From: Oscillospiraceae bacterium
Lineage (GTDB): Bacteria > Bacillota > Clostridia > Oscillospirales > Ruminococcaceae
DNA length: 47,812 nt
Assembly (NCBI GenBank): GCA_017399765.1
Contig: JAFQBH010000025.1
Span: forward strand, 1 to 47,812
Direction: 5' to 3'
Both the position numbers and the translations under genes were made by a program. Of the stretch, positions 1 through 12,235 are shown in pieces (the first letter of the stretch is position 1; each line of letters starts with the position of its first letter). Below the pieces are notes generated by a model that searched no databases, was not told the DNA's origin, and worked only from the letters and a program-made list of their open reading frames with translations.

Positions 1-54
1 GGTCTTTACGGACTTGTTGTAGCGCTCCTCCTCATCTTCGTAAAACCCTTCTGA
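1..54 (+). CDS. atpE: ATP synthase F0 subunit c, C-terminal end only (partial)
   Basis: The window opens inside a reading frame that encodes 17 residues ending in a hydrophobic helix followed by Lys-Pro-Phe and a TGA stop. The Gly-Leu-Tyr-Gly-Leu-Val-Val start of this segment matches the last transmembrane helix of F-type c subunits, and the next gene is subunit b, as in the standard order. The ion-binding carboxylate lies upstream of the window, so proton or sodium specificity cannot be judged. Confidence 0.8.
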   Translation, partial: GLYGLVVALLLIFVKPF

Positions 55-93
55 TTTTAAAATCAAAAATACTACGGAAAGATTGGTAACAAT

Positions 94-600
94 ATGGAAA
101 GCTGGCTTATAAAAATCGATGCCAGTCTTATAAGGCAGGTTATCATTCAGGGCGCTACTTTTCTTGCGTTCTTCGTTGTTGTAAAGGTTTTCTTTGCGGA
201 TAAAATAAAAGCTATGCTTGAAAAACGGCAGGAAGTTATTGAAAAAGACCTTTCCGCCGCAACCGAAGCAAAAGCAAACGCGGAAAAACTTGAAAACGAA
301 TATGCTGAAATTATGAAAGGCGCACATGACGAAAAAGCGGCCATTCTTCATTCTGCAACCGAAGACGGCGAACAGATGAAAGAAAAAATTGTTGCGGAAG
401 CCCGCGAACAGGCCGAAAATATCATAACCAACGCCAGAAAAGAGATTGACAGAGAGCGCACGCAGGCTGAAAAAGAACTGCGTGATTCCATTGTCGATAT
501 GACAATCGACGCCGCAGAAAAAATTTCGGGAAAATCCTTTACAAAAGAGGATCACGCCCAGCTTATAAGCGAATCCATCTCCATGATCAAGGAGGTGTAA
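94..600 (+). CDS. atpF: ATP synthase F0 subunit b
   Basis: This 168-residue protein is the peripheral stalk subunit that links the membrane sector to F1. One N-terminal membrane helix (about residues 12-34) is followed by a long charged helix rich in Glu, Lys and Ala, starting around KAMLEKRQEVIEKDL, which is typical of the b-subunit dimer. Length is normal for the family. It lies between atpE and atpH. The ribosome binding site of atpH (AAGGAGG) sits within its last codons, which suggests translational coupling. The assignment rests on fold pattern plus position, because b subunits diverge strongly. Confidence 0.93.
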   Translation: MESWLIKIDASLIRQVIIQGATFLAFFVVVKVFFADKIKAMLEKRQEVIEKDLSAATEAKANAEKLENEYAEIMKGAHDEKAAILHSATEDGEQMKEKIVAEAREQAENIITNARKEIDRERTQAEKELRDSIVDMTIDAAEKISGKSFTKEDHAQLISESISMIKEV

Positions 601-604
601 GCTT

Positions 605-1141
605 ATGAGCCTTGCGGTCAGAAGATATTCCGAAGCGCTTCTGGATATTGCTTTTGAGGAAAAATGTGAAGACGAAGTTTACGAACAGTTCAGAACCCTT
701 TATTCGGAGATGAAAGCCGATAAGGATTTTGAACGCCTTATGACCGAAAAAATTCTTTCTTCCGAAGAACTCAAAGCAACCGTTTCCAAAATCCTCGACG
801 GCGGAAACACCTATCTGATAAGCTTCCTTATGACTCTTATCGACAGAAACCGCATGGACGAAGTTATGGATATGTTCCTTGACTTTGAACGCGGATATAA
901 AGAAAAGAAAAATATTCTTGAAGCGGAAGCCGTTACCGCAATCGAGATGACCGAAGACCAGATCGAACAGGTCAAAAGGGAACTCGGTGAAAAATACGGC
1001 AAAACCATCGTGCTCAAAACCTCGGTGGATCCTTCGATAATCGGCGGAATGGTTCTTTATGTCGGGAACGAAATGCTCGACGCTTCCGTTAAAGCAAAAT
1101 TCGAAGGACTTAAAAAACAGCTGAAAACAATTCAAATATGA
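605..1141 (+). CDS. atpH: ATP synthase F1 subunit delta
   Basis: This 178-residue protein is the stator subunit that joins subunit b to the alpha crown of F1. The N-terminus (SLAVRRYSEALLDIAFEE) is the standard opening of the six-helix OSCP/delta domain. The C-terminal half contains the conserved stretch around DPSIIGGMVLYVGNEMLDAS. The ATG follows AAGGAGG at 590-596. The gap to atpF is only four bases. Gene order and size agree with an F-type operon. Confidence 0.95.
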   Translation: MSLAVRRYSEALLDIAFEEKCEDEVYEQFRTLYSEMKADKDFERLMTEKILSSEELKATVSKILDGGNTYLISFLMTLIDRNRMDEVMDMFLDFERGYKEKKNILEAEAVTAIEMTEDQIEQVKRELGEKYGKTIVLKTSVDPSIIGGMVLYVGNEMLDASVKAKFEGLKKQLKTIQI

Positions 1142-1144
1142 TAA

Positions 1145-2674
<1,530 letters not shown>

Positions 2675-2689
2675 TGCAGAGGTGTATTT

Positions 2690-3613
2690 ATGGCTGACTC
2701 AATGCGCGATATCAAACGTCGCATAAAAAGTGTCACTTCCACTAAACAGATCACTCACGCCATGCAGCTTGTTGCAAGCGCAAAGCTCCGTAACGCAAGA
2801 ATGAAGGCTGACGCCAGAAGAGCTTATACCAATTATGTGATCGAAACCATGCATATGATTTCCGGCGCACTTGAAAGGGAAGAACCGGGCGCATTTTTTA
2901 AATCCAACGGCTGCGAAAAAGATCTTTATATCGTTGTAACAAGCGATAAGGGTCTTGCGGGCGGTTTCAACTCCGGTCTTCTCAAATTCACCGCGGAAGC
3001 GATGAAACAGAGCAGGGAATGTGCTGTAATGGTTTCCGGCGCAAAAGGACTTGATTATTTCAAAAGAAGAAATTATGAAATCCTCGGTTCCTATATTGGT
3101 GAAAGCGATGAAGCAAGCCTTGGCGTTGCGAACAGCATTGGAAAAGCGGCAACCACCCTTTTCCTCGACGGAAAGGTCGGCAATATCTATATCATGTATA
3201 ACCGTTTTGTTTCGGTAATTTCCCAAAAGCCCACCATGATCAAGCTCCTTCCTCTTTCAAGAGAAGAACTTGCCGAAAAGGCTGATGAGATCGATACCGA
3301 AACCGCAATCGGCGAATATAAGCCCGAAAGCGGACTTTTCGGCAATGAACCGGCAAAGAACATGATTTTCGAACCTTCCGCAAACTATCTTGCGAATATG
3401 CTCATTCCGTCCTATATCGACAACGCCGTTTACGGCGCGTTGCTCGAAAGCGCCGCGGGTGAGCTTGCCAGCAGAAGAATGGCTATGGAAAACGCAACAG
3501 ACAACGCGGACGAAATTATCGCGGATCTCAGCCTTGCTTATAACAGAGCAAGACAGGGCGCAATTACCCAGGAGATCACCGAAATCGTAAGCGGCGCCAA
3601 CGCAATAGGTTAA
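2690..3613 (+). CDS. atpG: ATP synthase F1 subunit gamma
   Basis: This 307-residue protein is the central rotor shaft of F1. The N-terminal helix (MRDIKRRIKSVTSTKQITHA) and the C-terminal helix (RMAMENATDNADEIIADL) are the two conserved coiled-coil arms of the family. The Rossmann-like middle domain includes the conserved SDKGLAGGFN segment. The gap to atpA is 15 bases, with AGAGGTG as ribosome binding site. Nothing looks truncated. It is followed by atpC rather than atpD. Confidence 0.97.
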   Translation: MADSMRDIKRRIKSVTSTKQITHAMQLVASAKLRNARMKADARRAYTNYVIETMHMISGALEREEPGAFFKSNGCEKDLYIVVTSDKGLAGGFNSGLLKFTAEAMKQSRECAVMVSGAKGLDYFKRRNYEILGSYIGESDEASLGVANSIGKAATTLFLDGKVGNIYIMYNRFVSVISQKPTMIKLLPLSREELAEKADEIDTETAIGEYKPESGLFGNEPAKNMIFEPSANYLANMLIPSYIDNAVYGALLESAAGELASRRMAMENATDNADEIIADLSLAYNRARQGAITQEITEIVSGANAIG

Positions 3614-3627
3614 GGAGGTCTGCTGCG

Positions 3628-5465
<1,838 letters not shown>

Positions 5466-5483
5466 TTTTTTCAAAATAAAAGG

Positions 5484-5507
5484 CACCGCTTCGGCGGTGT
5501 TTTTTTT
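5484..5507 (+). terminator. Intrinsic terminator of the ATP synthase operon
   Basis: A six-base-pair GC stem (CACCGC/GCGGTG, 5484-5489 and 5494-5499) is closed by a UUCG tetraloop and followed directly by eight T residues. It lies 18 bases after the atpD stop codon. Confidence 0.93.
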
Positions 5508-5586
5508 ATTTGAAAAATATTACATATTTAAAAAAACAGAGAGATATGTTAAAATAAAGCTATATTAAAAAAAAGGAGGATTTGCT

Positions 5587-6069
5587 GTGAATATTCCGCA
5601 AAGCAACTTTAAACCTTTGGAGCCGGTTCTGACAGAATATGCCAAAATTCCCGGAAGCCTTATCACAATACTCCAGAAAGCACAGGAAATTTACGGTTAT
5701 CTTCCGAAAGATGTGATATATCACATTGCCGAAAAAGTTGGAACAACTCCGGCGGAAGTGATGGGCGTTGCAACCTTTTATTCCCAGTTCCGCCTTGCTC
5801 CCATAGGCAAATATCTCATTATGGCCTGTCAGGGCACCGCTTGCCACGTTAACGGAAGCGAAAGAGTTTCTGCCGCGGTTTCCGAATATCTTGGAATTGA
5901 AAGCGGAGAAACCACCGAAGACGGAATTTTTACCCTTGAAAATGTAGCTTGCCTTGGCTGCTGTTCCCTTGCACCGGTAATTATGATAAACGGCGAAGCT
6001 TTTGGCAATCTTACTCCGGAAAAAGCGGTTTCCATTCTTGAAAATCTGCGTGAAAAGGAGGAAGCATGA
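5587..6069 (+). CDS. NuoE-like [2Fe-2S] thioredoxin-fold subunit of a bifurcating oxidoreductase
   Basis: This 160-residue protein matches the 24-kDa NuoE/HydC/StnC family, whose thioredoxin-like domain carries one [2Fe-2S] cluster. The ligands are visible as Cys81 and Cys86 (CQGTAC) and Cys122 and Cys126 (CLGCC). A helical N-terminal domain precedes them. The start is GTG, seven bases after AAGGAGG. The stop overlaps the next start as ATGA, so it is translationally coupled to the NuoF-like subunit. It lacks every membrane-complex partner of NADH dehydrogenase, so it belongs to a soluble flavoprotein complex. Confidence 0.92.
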   Translation: MNIPQSNFKPLEPVLTEYAKIPGSLITILQKAQEIYGYLPKDVIYHIAEKVGTTPAEVMGVATFYSQFRLAPIGKYLIMACQGTACHVNGSERVSAAVSEYLGIESGETTEDGIFTLENVACLGCCSLAPVIMINGEAFGNLTPEKAVSILENLREKEEA

Positions 6070-7823
6070 TGCGTATAGTTATCGGCGAAGGTTCCTGCGG
6101 AATTGCCGCAGGAGCTTTGAAAGTACATAAAGCGATTGAAAATGCTCTTGAAAATAAGAGCAAAATCGAGATCGGAAAAACCGGCTGTATCGGAATGTGT
6201 TTCCTTGAACCAATTGTGGATATTTACGATGGAAAAAAACTTCTCAGAAGGCTTGTGCGTGTTTCCGAAGAAGATGCCGGAGCAATTGTTGAAGCGGCAG
6301 AAACAGAAGATTTTTCAAAAATTGAGAATATTGCAATTTCTGAAGAAGATGAAGAATTTCTCAGCCGTCAGACAAGGATAGCTCTTCGCCATTGCGGAAT
6401 TATCGACCCGACTTCCATCGAAGATTACCGGGAAGAAGACGGATATAAAGCTCTTAAAAAAGTTCTTGAAACAATGACGCCGGAAGAGGTCATTGAAGAA
6501 ATAAAAATCTCCGGACTTGCCGGACGCGGCGGAGCGGGTTTTCCGACATGGTTCAAATGGAACGCCGCGCGCCAAAGCAAAACCGAAGGGAAAAAGTATC
6601 TTATCTGCAACGCCGATGAGGGCGACCCGGGCGCATTTATGGACCGTGCGGTAATCGAATCCGACCCGCACAGTCTTATTGAAGGTATGCTTATCGGGGC
6701 TTATGCCATCGGTGCGGAAGAAATGATAGTTTACGTCCGCGCGGAATATCCCCTTGCAATAAAACGGCTTGAAAAAGCCATTGAACAGGCAAGGGAAAAC
6801 AATCTTCTCGGAAAAAATATTCTCGGAAGCGGTTTTTCTTGCGAAATGATAATAAAAGCCGGAGCGGGCGCTTTTGTTTGCGGCGAGGAAACCGCGCTTA
6901 TCGAATCGCTTGAGGGAAAAAGAGGAATGCCGAGAATTAAGCCGCCTTTTCCTGCACAGCGAGGATATATGGACGAACCTTCCAATATAAATAACGTTGA
7001 AACTTTTGCAAACGTTGCGTGGATTTTGAACAACGGCGGCGCTGCTTTTGCGGCAATGGGTACCGAAAACAGCAAGGGAACAAAAGTTTTCGCACTTACT
7101 GGAAAGGTAAAGCGAAGCGGACTTATTGAAGTTCCGATGGGAAAGACCCTCCGGGAGGTGATTTTTGATATCGGCGGCGGAATCCGCGGCGAAAAAGAAA
7201 TTAAAGCCGTTCAGCTTGGCGGACCTTCCGGCGGATGCATTCCGAAAAACCTTCTGGATACGGTCATTGATTACAGAGCTCTTGCAGAAACCGGAGCCAT
7301 CATGGGTTCCGGCGGCATGGTCGTTATGGACGAAAGTACCTGTATGGTCGGAATGGCAAAATTCTTTCTTGACTTCACCGCACTTGAATCCTGCGGAAAA
7401 TGCGTTCATTGCCGTATCGGAACAAAACGCATGCAGGAAATTCTCACAAGGATCGTAAACGGAAAAGGAAGAGAAGGCGATATCGAACTTCTTGAAGAAC
7501 TTTGCGAAGCCGTTAAGGACGGCGCACTCTGCGGACTTGGCCAGACTGCACCAAATCCCGTGCTCACGACAATCAAGTATTTCAGAAACGAGTACAACGC
7601 TCATATAAATGAGCACCGATGCCCGGCGAAAGAGTGCGCAGCGATGCTCACATATAAAATTGATGAGGAAAAGTGCCGCGGATGCACCCTTTGCGCAAAA
7701 AAATGCCCGGCAAAAGCAATTTCCGGAGAAGTTAAGAAGCCGCATATCATAGATGAAAACTTATGTGTAAAATGCGGAGCGTGCTCAAAAGTGTGCCGGT
7801 TTGGCGCGGTGAAAATTCTGTAA
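6066..7823 (+). CDS. NuoF-like NADH/FMN subunit with extra ferredoxin domains
   Basis: This 585-residue protein is the NADH-oxidising flavin subunit of HydB/NuoF/StnB type. The N-terminal thioredoxin-like domain has only three obvious Cys (11, 41, 45), so a full [2Fe-2S] site there is uncertain. The FMN/NADH domain begins with GRGGAGFP at residues 153-160. The [4Fe-4S] site of the N3 type is at Cys443, 446 and 449 (CGKCVHC). Two more [4Fe-4S] ferredoxin motifs close the protein at Cys537-547 and Cys567-577. This architecture is known from electron-bifurcating hydrogenases and Stn transhydrogenases. The start overlaps the previous stop, and a second ATG three bases later is equally possible. 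Confidence 0.93.
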   Translation: MMRIVIGEGSCGIAAGALKVHKAIENALENKSKIEIGKTGCIGMCFLEPIVDIYDGKKLLRRLVRVSEEDAGAIVEAAETEDFSKIENIAISEEDEEFLSRQTRIALRHCGIIDPTSIEDYREEDGYKALKKVLETMTPEEVIEEIKISGLAGRGGAGFPTWFKWNAARQSKTEGKKYLICNADEGDPGAFMDRAVIESDPHSLIEGMLIGAYAIGAEEMIVYVRAEYPLAIKRLEKAIEQARENNLLGKNILGSGFSCEMIIKAGAGAFVCGEETALIESLEGKRGMPRIKPPFPAQRGYMDEPSNINNVETFANVAWILNNGGAAFAAMGTENSKGTKVFALTGKVKRSGLIEVPMGKTLREVIFDIGGGIRGEKEIKAVQLGGPSGGCIPKNLLDTVIDYRALAETGAIMGSGGMVVMDESTCMVGMAKFFLDFTALESCGKCVHCRIGTKRMQEILTRIVNGKGREGDIELLEELCEAVKDGALCGLGQTAPNPVLTTIKYFRNEYNAHINEHRCPAKECAAMLTYKIDEEKCRGCTLCAKKCPAKAISGEVKKPHIIDENLCVKCGACSKVCRFGAVKIL

Positions 7824-7834
7824 GGAGGCAAAGC

Positions 7835-9865
7835 ATGGATAAAATAAAAATTACCATTGACGGAAAAGAAATTTTTGTTGAAAACGGAAAAACCGTGCTT
7901 GAAGTTGCTGCCGAAAACGGAATCGAAATCCCTAACCTTTGCTATAATAAAAATCTTAAAATATACGGTGCCTGCGGACTTTGTGTTGTTGAAATAAACG
8001 GTGCTCAAAAACTTTTCCGGGCATGCGCAACCGCCGCGGCGGACGGAATGGTTATTAATACCGACACCCCAAGAGTAAAACGGGCACGCAAAGTTGCGCT
8101 TGAACTTATTATGAGCGACCATGTGGGCGACTGCAAAGGTCCGTGTTCTCTGAACTGTCCGGCACACACCGATGTTCAGGGCTATCTCAAACAGATCGCC
8201 CTTGGAAACGATAAAAAAGCTGTTGAAATCATCAAGAAAAAAATCCCGCTTCCGGCTTCAATCGGAAGAGTATGTCCGCACCCCTGCGAGGCAAACTGCC
8301 GCCGCAAATTTGTTGAAGAACCGCTTTCAATAGCATATCTTAAGGCTTTTGCCGCGGATAACGATCTTGCTTCGCCGGAACCTTATAAGCCGGAAGTTGC
8401 AAAAGCAACCGGAAAACGGGTTTCTATCATAGGCGGCGGTCCGGCCGGACTTTCCGCAGCATATTATCTCCGCCTTGCGGGACACACCGTTACAATTTAT
8501 GACGCAATGCCTGAAATGGGCGGAATGCTCCGCTACGGAATCCCGGAATACCGCCTTCCGAAAAGCGTTCTTGCAAAGGAAATCAAAGCGATAGAAAAAC
8601 TTGGCGTGCTCATGAAAAACAACGTGAGCATTGGTAAAGATATATCTTTTGAAGAAATCAGAAAAAATTCCGATGCGGTGCTCATTGCCATCGGCGCTTG
8701 GAAGGGAAGCAGCATAAGATGCCCGGGAGAGGAACTTGAAGGCGTGCTCAGCGGAATAGATTTTCTCCGGGAAGTCAATCTTGGAAAGCGTCCGGATATC
8801 GGTAAAAACGTTGCCGTTGTGGGCGGCGGAAACACCGCAATGGATGCCTGCCGGACTGCGGTAAGGTGCGGGGCCGAAAATGTTTACGTAATATATCGCC
8901 GCACAAGAGCGGAAGCTCCGGCGGAGGATGCCGAAATCGAAGAAGCCATTGAAGAAGGCGTAAACTTCAAATTCCTTACCAATCCTGCGGAAATTATAGG
9001 TGAAAACGGAAAAGTAAAGGAAATAAAGCTTCAGATCATGGAACTTGGCGAACCCGATGACTCGGGCAGACGCAAACCCGTTCCCGTTGAGGGAAAATTT
9101 GAAACTCTTGAAGTGGATACCGTTATTTCCGCTATCGGTCAGAAATGCAGCGCCTTTGGTCTTGATTCCGTTGAACTTACAAAATGGGGAACAGTTGCAG
9201 CAAATGAAAACAACATGCTTACCAATCTCGAAGGTGTTTTTGCTGCAGGCGACGCAACCAATAACGGAGCTTCCATTGCGGTCGATGCCATTGCCGAAGC
9301 AAACATTGCGGCAAAAGCGATAGATGCTTACCTTAGCGGACTTCCTCTTGAATTTTTTAAACCTTATTATTCCGAAAAGGAAGTTAAGGAAAAAGATTTT
9401 TCCGGAAAAGAGAAAATCCAAAGAGCTGTCATGCCGGTAAGAACTCCGGAAAAGAGGAAGAAAAATTTTAATTCCGTAATTCTCGGATTCAGTGAAGAAC
9501 AGGCAAGAAACGAAGCAAAACGTTGCCTTGAATGCGGATGTCATGACTTCAAAGATTGCAGGCTTATCCGTTATGCAAATCTGCAGCCGATAGTTCCGGA
9601 AAAATTCAAAGGTCAGGAACACAAAAGCTTTGTTGAACGCAAGCTTGTGACAATTGAGCGTGACCAGGGAAAATGTATTCTTTGCAATCTTTGCGTAAGA
9701 ACATGCAAAGAAGAAGCACAAAAAGGAATTCTTGGTCTTGTTGGCCGTGGTTTTGAAACGGTTATCAAACCGGAATTTGAAAGCCCGGAAACCGTAAGAT
9801 TTTGCAAAGACTGTCATAAATGTGCAGATGTTTGCCCCACAGGTGCGCTTAAAATTCTGGAATAA
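7835..9865 (+). CDS. 2Fe-2S/GltD-like/4Fe-4S fusion flavoprotein, probable Stn-type NADPH subunit
   Basis: This 676-residue protein starts with a NuoG-like [2Fe-2S] domain (Cys36, 47, 50, 64). A GltD/NfnB-type domain follows, with cysteine-rich linker (CKGPCSLNC, CPHPCEANC), an FAD fingerprint GGGPAG at 200-205 and a pyridine-nucleotide fingerprint GGGNTAMD near 330. The C-terminus has a further cysteine group (564-569) and two [4Fe-4S] motifs (614-624 and 657-667). No hydrogenase H-cluster domain exists. With the two upstream genes this gives the subunit set of Stn-type NADH/ferredoxin:NADP+ transhydrogenases; this assignment is inference from domain order. The ATG follows AAGGAGG at 7822-7828. 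An upstream in-frame ATG lies inside the previous gene and lacks such a site. Confidence 0.88.
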   Translation: MDKIKITIDGKEIFVENGKTVLEVAAENGIEIPNLCYNKNLKIYGACGLCVVEINGAQKLFRACATAAADGMVINTDTPRVKRARKVALELIMSDHVGDCKGPCSLNCPAHTDVQGYLKQIALGNDKKAVEIIKKKIPLPASIGRVCPHPCEANCRRKFVEEPLSIAYLKAFAADNDLASPEPYKPEVAKATGKRVSIIGGGPAGLSAAYYLRLAGHTVTIYDAMPEMGGMLRYGIPEYRLPKSVLAKEIKAIEKLGVLMKNNVSIGKDISFEEIRKNSDAVLIAIGAWKGSSIRCPGEELEGVLSGIDFLREVNLGKRPDIGKNVAVVGGGNTAMDACRTAVRCGAENVYVIYRRTRAEAPAEDAEIEEAIEEGVNFKFLTNPAEIIGENGKVKEIKLQIMELGEPDDSGRRKPVPVEGKFETLEVDTVISAIGQKCSAFGLDSVELTKWGTVAANENNMLTNLEGVFAAGDATNNGASIAVDAIAEANIAAKAIDAYLSGLPLEFFKPYYSEKEVKEKDFSGKEKIQRAVMPVRTPEKRKKNFNSVILGFSEEQARNEAKRCLECGCHDFKDCRLIRYANLQPIVPEKFKGQEHKSFVERKLVTIERDQGKCILCNLCVRTCKEEAQKGILGLVGRGFETVIKPEFESPETVRFCKDCHKCADVCPTGALKILE

Positions 9866-9912
9866 AATATTAAAAAGGAACCTGCCGTGTGGCAGGTTCC
9901 TTTTTAATATTT
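9865..9912. terminator. Long symmetrical terminator after the transhydrogenase genes
   Basis: A perfect 20-bp stem (9867-9886 with 9891-9910) encloses a GTGT loop. The GGAACCTGCC core is flanked by A-runs on the 5' side and T-runs on the 3' side, so it can act in both directions. Confidence 0.92.
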
Positions 9913-10007
9913 GTATTTATAAAAATTTACATTTTGTTAAAACGAAAAAGAAAAAAAGAGTTATAATATAATTGTGGAAAAATATCACCGGAAAGGAGAT
10001 TTTTAAT

Positions 10008-12083
10008 ATGAAAAAAATTTTGTTTCAGGCTATTTCGGTTTTGCTCGCTTTGGCTCTTTCAGCCTGCGGAGTCAACGAACCTGCTGAAAGAGAAGACCCC
10101 GAAGTTCCTATAATTTCCGAAAACCCCGAAATTCAGGAAAAAGACGAACCTGAAAATGATAATTCCGAAACCGTGGAAACAAACGAAAGAAAAGAAGTTT
10201 CTGCAGAAAATTTCAAGGATTCGGTTGAAATTGTTCTTTCGGAAAAAATTACTGTCGGTGGAAAATCCGCGGAAGAAAGCGATTGTGTAACGGTCGGCGG
10301 GGAAATAATCTATTATCACGATATGGAAAAATATCCGAGCGGAAATAAATATGGCGAAGGCGAAGCAAAAGACAGACATACCGAAGCCGAAGCTGCGGAG
10401 CATACTCTTGTTACGATCACTAAACCCGGAAAATATTTTTTAAGAGGCGAACTTAAAGGACAGATTGCGGTTGACCTTGGCGAAAACGCAAAAGACGACC
10501 CGAAAGCGAAAGTTACTCTTATTTTCGGCGGAGCAGATATAGTATGTGAAATTGCTCCGGTAGTGATTTTTTATAATGTTTATGAATGTGAAACTCTTTC
10601 CGCAGAAGCTTCGGCAAATGTTGACACTGCAAAAGCCGGAGCAAACGTTGTTATTGCGGAAGGAAGCGTAAACAACGTAAAAGGTTCAAACGTTGCGAAA
10701 ATTTTCAAAGACAACGGAGAAGAGAAAAAATTACATAAATATGATTCGGCACTTTATTCCAAAATGTCAATGAATATAGACGGTGCGGGCGTTCTCAATA
10801 TTGAAGCTGAAAACGAAGGTATCGGAAGCGAAATGCATCTGTCGGTTAACGGTGGAATAATTGACATTGTTTCCAAAGACGACGGAATCAACACAAACGA
10901 AGACGGTGTTTCCGTAACTGCAATTAACGGCGGAAAGCTTTCTGTTAAGGGCGGACTTGGAATTGAAGGCGACGGAATCGATTCCAACGGCTGGCTTGTT
11001 ATAAACGGCGGGGAACTTTTTGCTTCGGGAAATCCTAAATCTGCAGACGGAGGAATTGATGCAGACTGCGGAATAATTATAAACGGCGGAACTGTATATG
11101 CATTTGGCAATAAAAATGACAGGATCTCTTCGGAATCCGCGCAGCTTTTTGCAAGACTTGAATTTGCGTACAACGAAAAACCGGAAAGCAAAATAGAGTT
11201 TGTCGATGCAGAAGGAAAAGGCGTAAAAACAGAAAGCGACCGCACTTTCAAAAGCCTTGTGATTTCTTCACCTGAATTTGTAAAGGACACCGGGTATAAA
11301 CTTTATGTAAACGGAATTATGCAGGAATTTTCTTCGAACGAGGATATTTGGGAAAACATTATGGGCGAAATAAACGAAGCTCTTTCAGGATTTACTGAAG
11401 GTGGTTTAGGAAATTCTCAGCGCCCGGAAATGAATGAAGAACCAAAACACGAAATAAAAAATCCTTATGAAGTTCCAAAAGAACTTGACCGGTGGCTTGA
11501 AAAAGAAGACATACCCGAAGAGATTAAAGAATGGATAGAAACAATGAAAGATGTTTCTGAAAACATTAAACCCTTCGGAAATTACCGTCCGGGAAGAAAT
11601 GAAAACAGCGTTCCCGAGATGCCTTCTTATGAAAAACCCGGCAATGAAAACGGTTCGGAAAGCCACATTGAACTTGAGGAAGAAAAATTTTTGGACCATA
11701 CGGTTTTTGTTTTAAACGATGAAACAAAATATTATTCGGGAATTTTTGATTCTTCCGAAGCAACGGGAAAAGAAAGAGTTTATTTCACTGTTAACGGAAG
11801 AGAACGCATGGAAGACGTTTTCAAAGGCGATATTCCGGAAATAGAATCTGTTGAATGTACGGAAAAAGTTCCGGAAAAAGATGTTTTGATAAGCCTTACC
11901 TATGAAGGAAGAGCGGAAAATATTGAAATTTCAAGAAATTGCACCCTTGCGGAAGGGTATGACGCGATAGAAGCACTTTTCAAAGATCTTGAAGTAGGAA
12001 GTTACTGCCTTAAAATAACCGTAAGCGAAGAAAATGGAAATTACAACGGTTCAAGCGAGTTCGGTTTCAAAGTTGTGGATTAA
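10008..12083 (+). CDS. Lipoprotein with carbohydrate-binding beta-helix domain (DUF4353/Cthe_2159-like)
   Basis: This 691-residue protein has a lipoprotein signal peptide ending LALSAC, with lipidated Cys20. An acidic linker rich in Glu follows. About residues 140-440 resemble the DUF4353 family of Cthe_2159, a right-handed beta-helix that binds acidic polysaccharide: repeated units of the type INGG, GDGIDSNGW and GGIDADCG are visible, with many Asp near turns as possible calcium sites. The C-terminal 200 residues are charged and unrecognised. The start follows GAAAGGAG. A TATAAT at 9962-9967 may be its promoter, but no good -35 is seen. Export and fold are fairly sure; the ligand is unknown. 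Confidence 0.82.
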   Translation: MKKILFQAISVLLALALSACGVNEPAEREDPEVPIISENPEIQEKDEPENDNSETVETNERKEVSAENFKDSVEIVLSEKITVGGKSAEESDCVTVGGEIIYYHDMEKYPSGNKYGEGEAKDRHTEAEAAEHTLVTITKPGKYFLRGELKGQIAVDLGENAKDDPKAKVTLIFGGADIVCEIAPVVIFYNVYECETLSAEASANVDTAKAGANVVIAEGSVNNVKGSNVAKIFKDNGEEKKLHKYDSALYSKMSMNIDGAGVLNIEAENEGIGSEMHLSVNGGIIDIVSKDDGINTNEDGVSVTAINGGKLSVKGGLGIEGDGIDSNGWLVINGGELFASGNPKSADGGIDADCGIIINGGTVYAFGNKNDRISSESAQLFARLEFAYNEKPESKIEFVDAEGKGVKTESDRTFKSLVISSPEFVKDTGYKLYVNGIMQEFSSNEDIWENIMGEINEALSGFTEGGLGNSQRPEMNEEPKHEIKNPYEVPKELDRWLEKEDIPEEIKEWIETMKDVSENIKPFGNYRPGRNENSVPEMPSYEKPGNENGSESHIELEEEKFLDHTVFVLNDETKYYSGIFDSSEATGKERVYFTVNGRERMEDVFKGDIPEIESVECTEKVPEKDVLISLTYEGRAENIEISRNCTLAEGYDAIEALFKDLEVGSYCLKITVSEENGNYNGSSEFGFKVVD

Positions 12084-12140
12084 AAATTATGAAGAACAAA
12101 GCTTTTTGCAGCATTAGCGTAATTTGTTTGGAATAAACTC

Positions 12141-12169
12141 TTGAAATATTATGTGTTAAAGGATATAAT
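12141..12169 (+). promoter_or_regulatory. Promoter of the first foldase gene
   Basis: TTGAAA at 12141-12146 and TATAAT at 12164-12169 are separated by exactly 17 bases. The roughly 60-base leader contains a small hairpin (GCCGA/TCGGC). Confidence 0.8.
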
Positions 12170-12235
12170 ATATATTTGTCATACTATGCCGAACAAATCG
12201 GCAAAAGCTAATATAAAAGCAAGGATGGTTTATTT

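Noticed and set aside
5587-9865. Electron-bifurcating hydrogenase HydABC
   Set aside because: The third subunit has a GltD-like FAD/NADPH domain and no H-cluster cysteine motifs.
9934-9967. Full sigma-70 promoter for the beta-helix lipoprotein gene
   Set aside because: TATAAT is good, but TTGTTA lies 22 bases away, too far for a normal spacer.
12084-12140. Terminator after the beta-helix lipoprotein gene
   Set aside because: No convincing hairpin with T-tract is present; only AT-rich sequence is seen.
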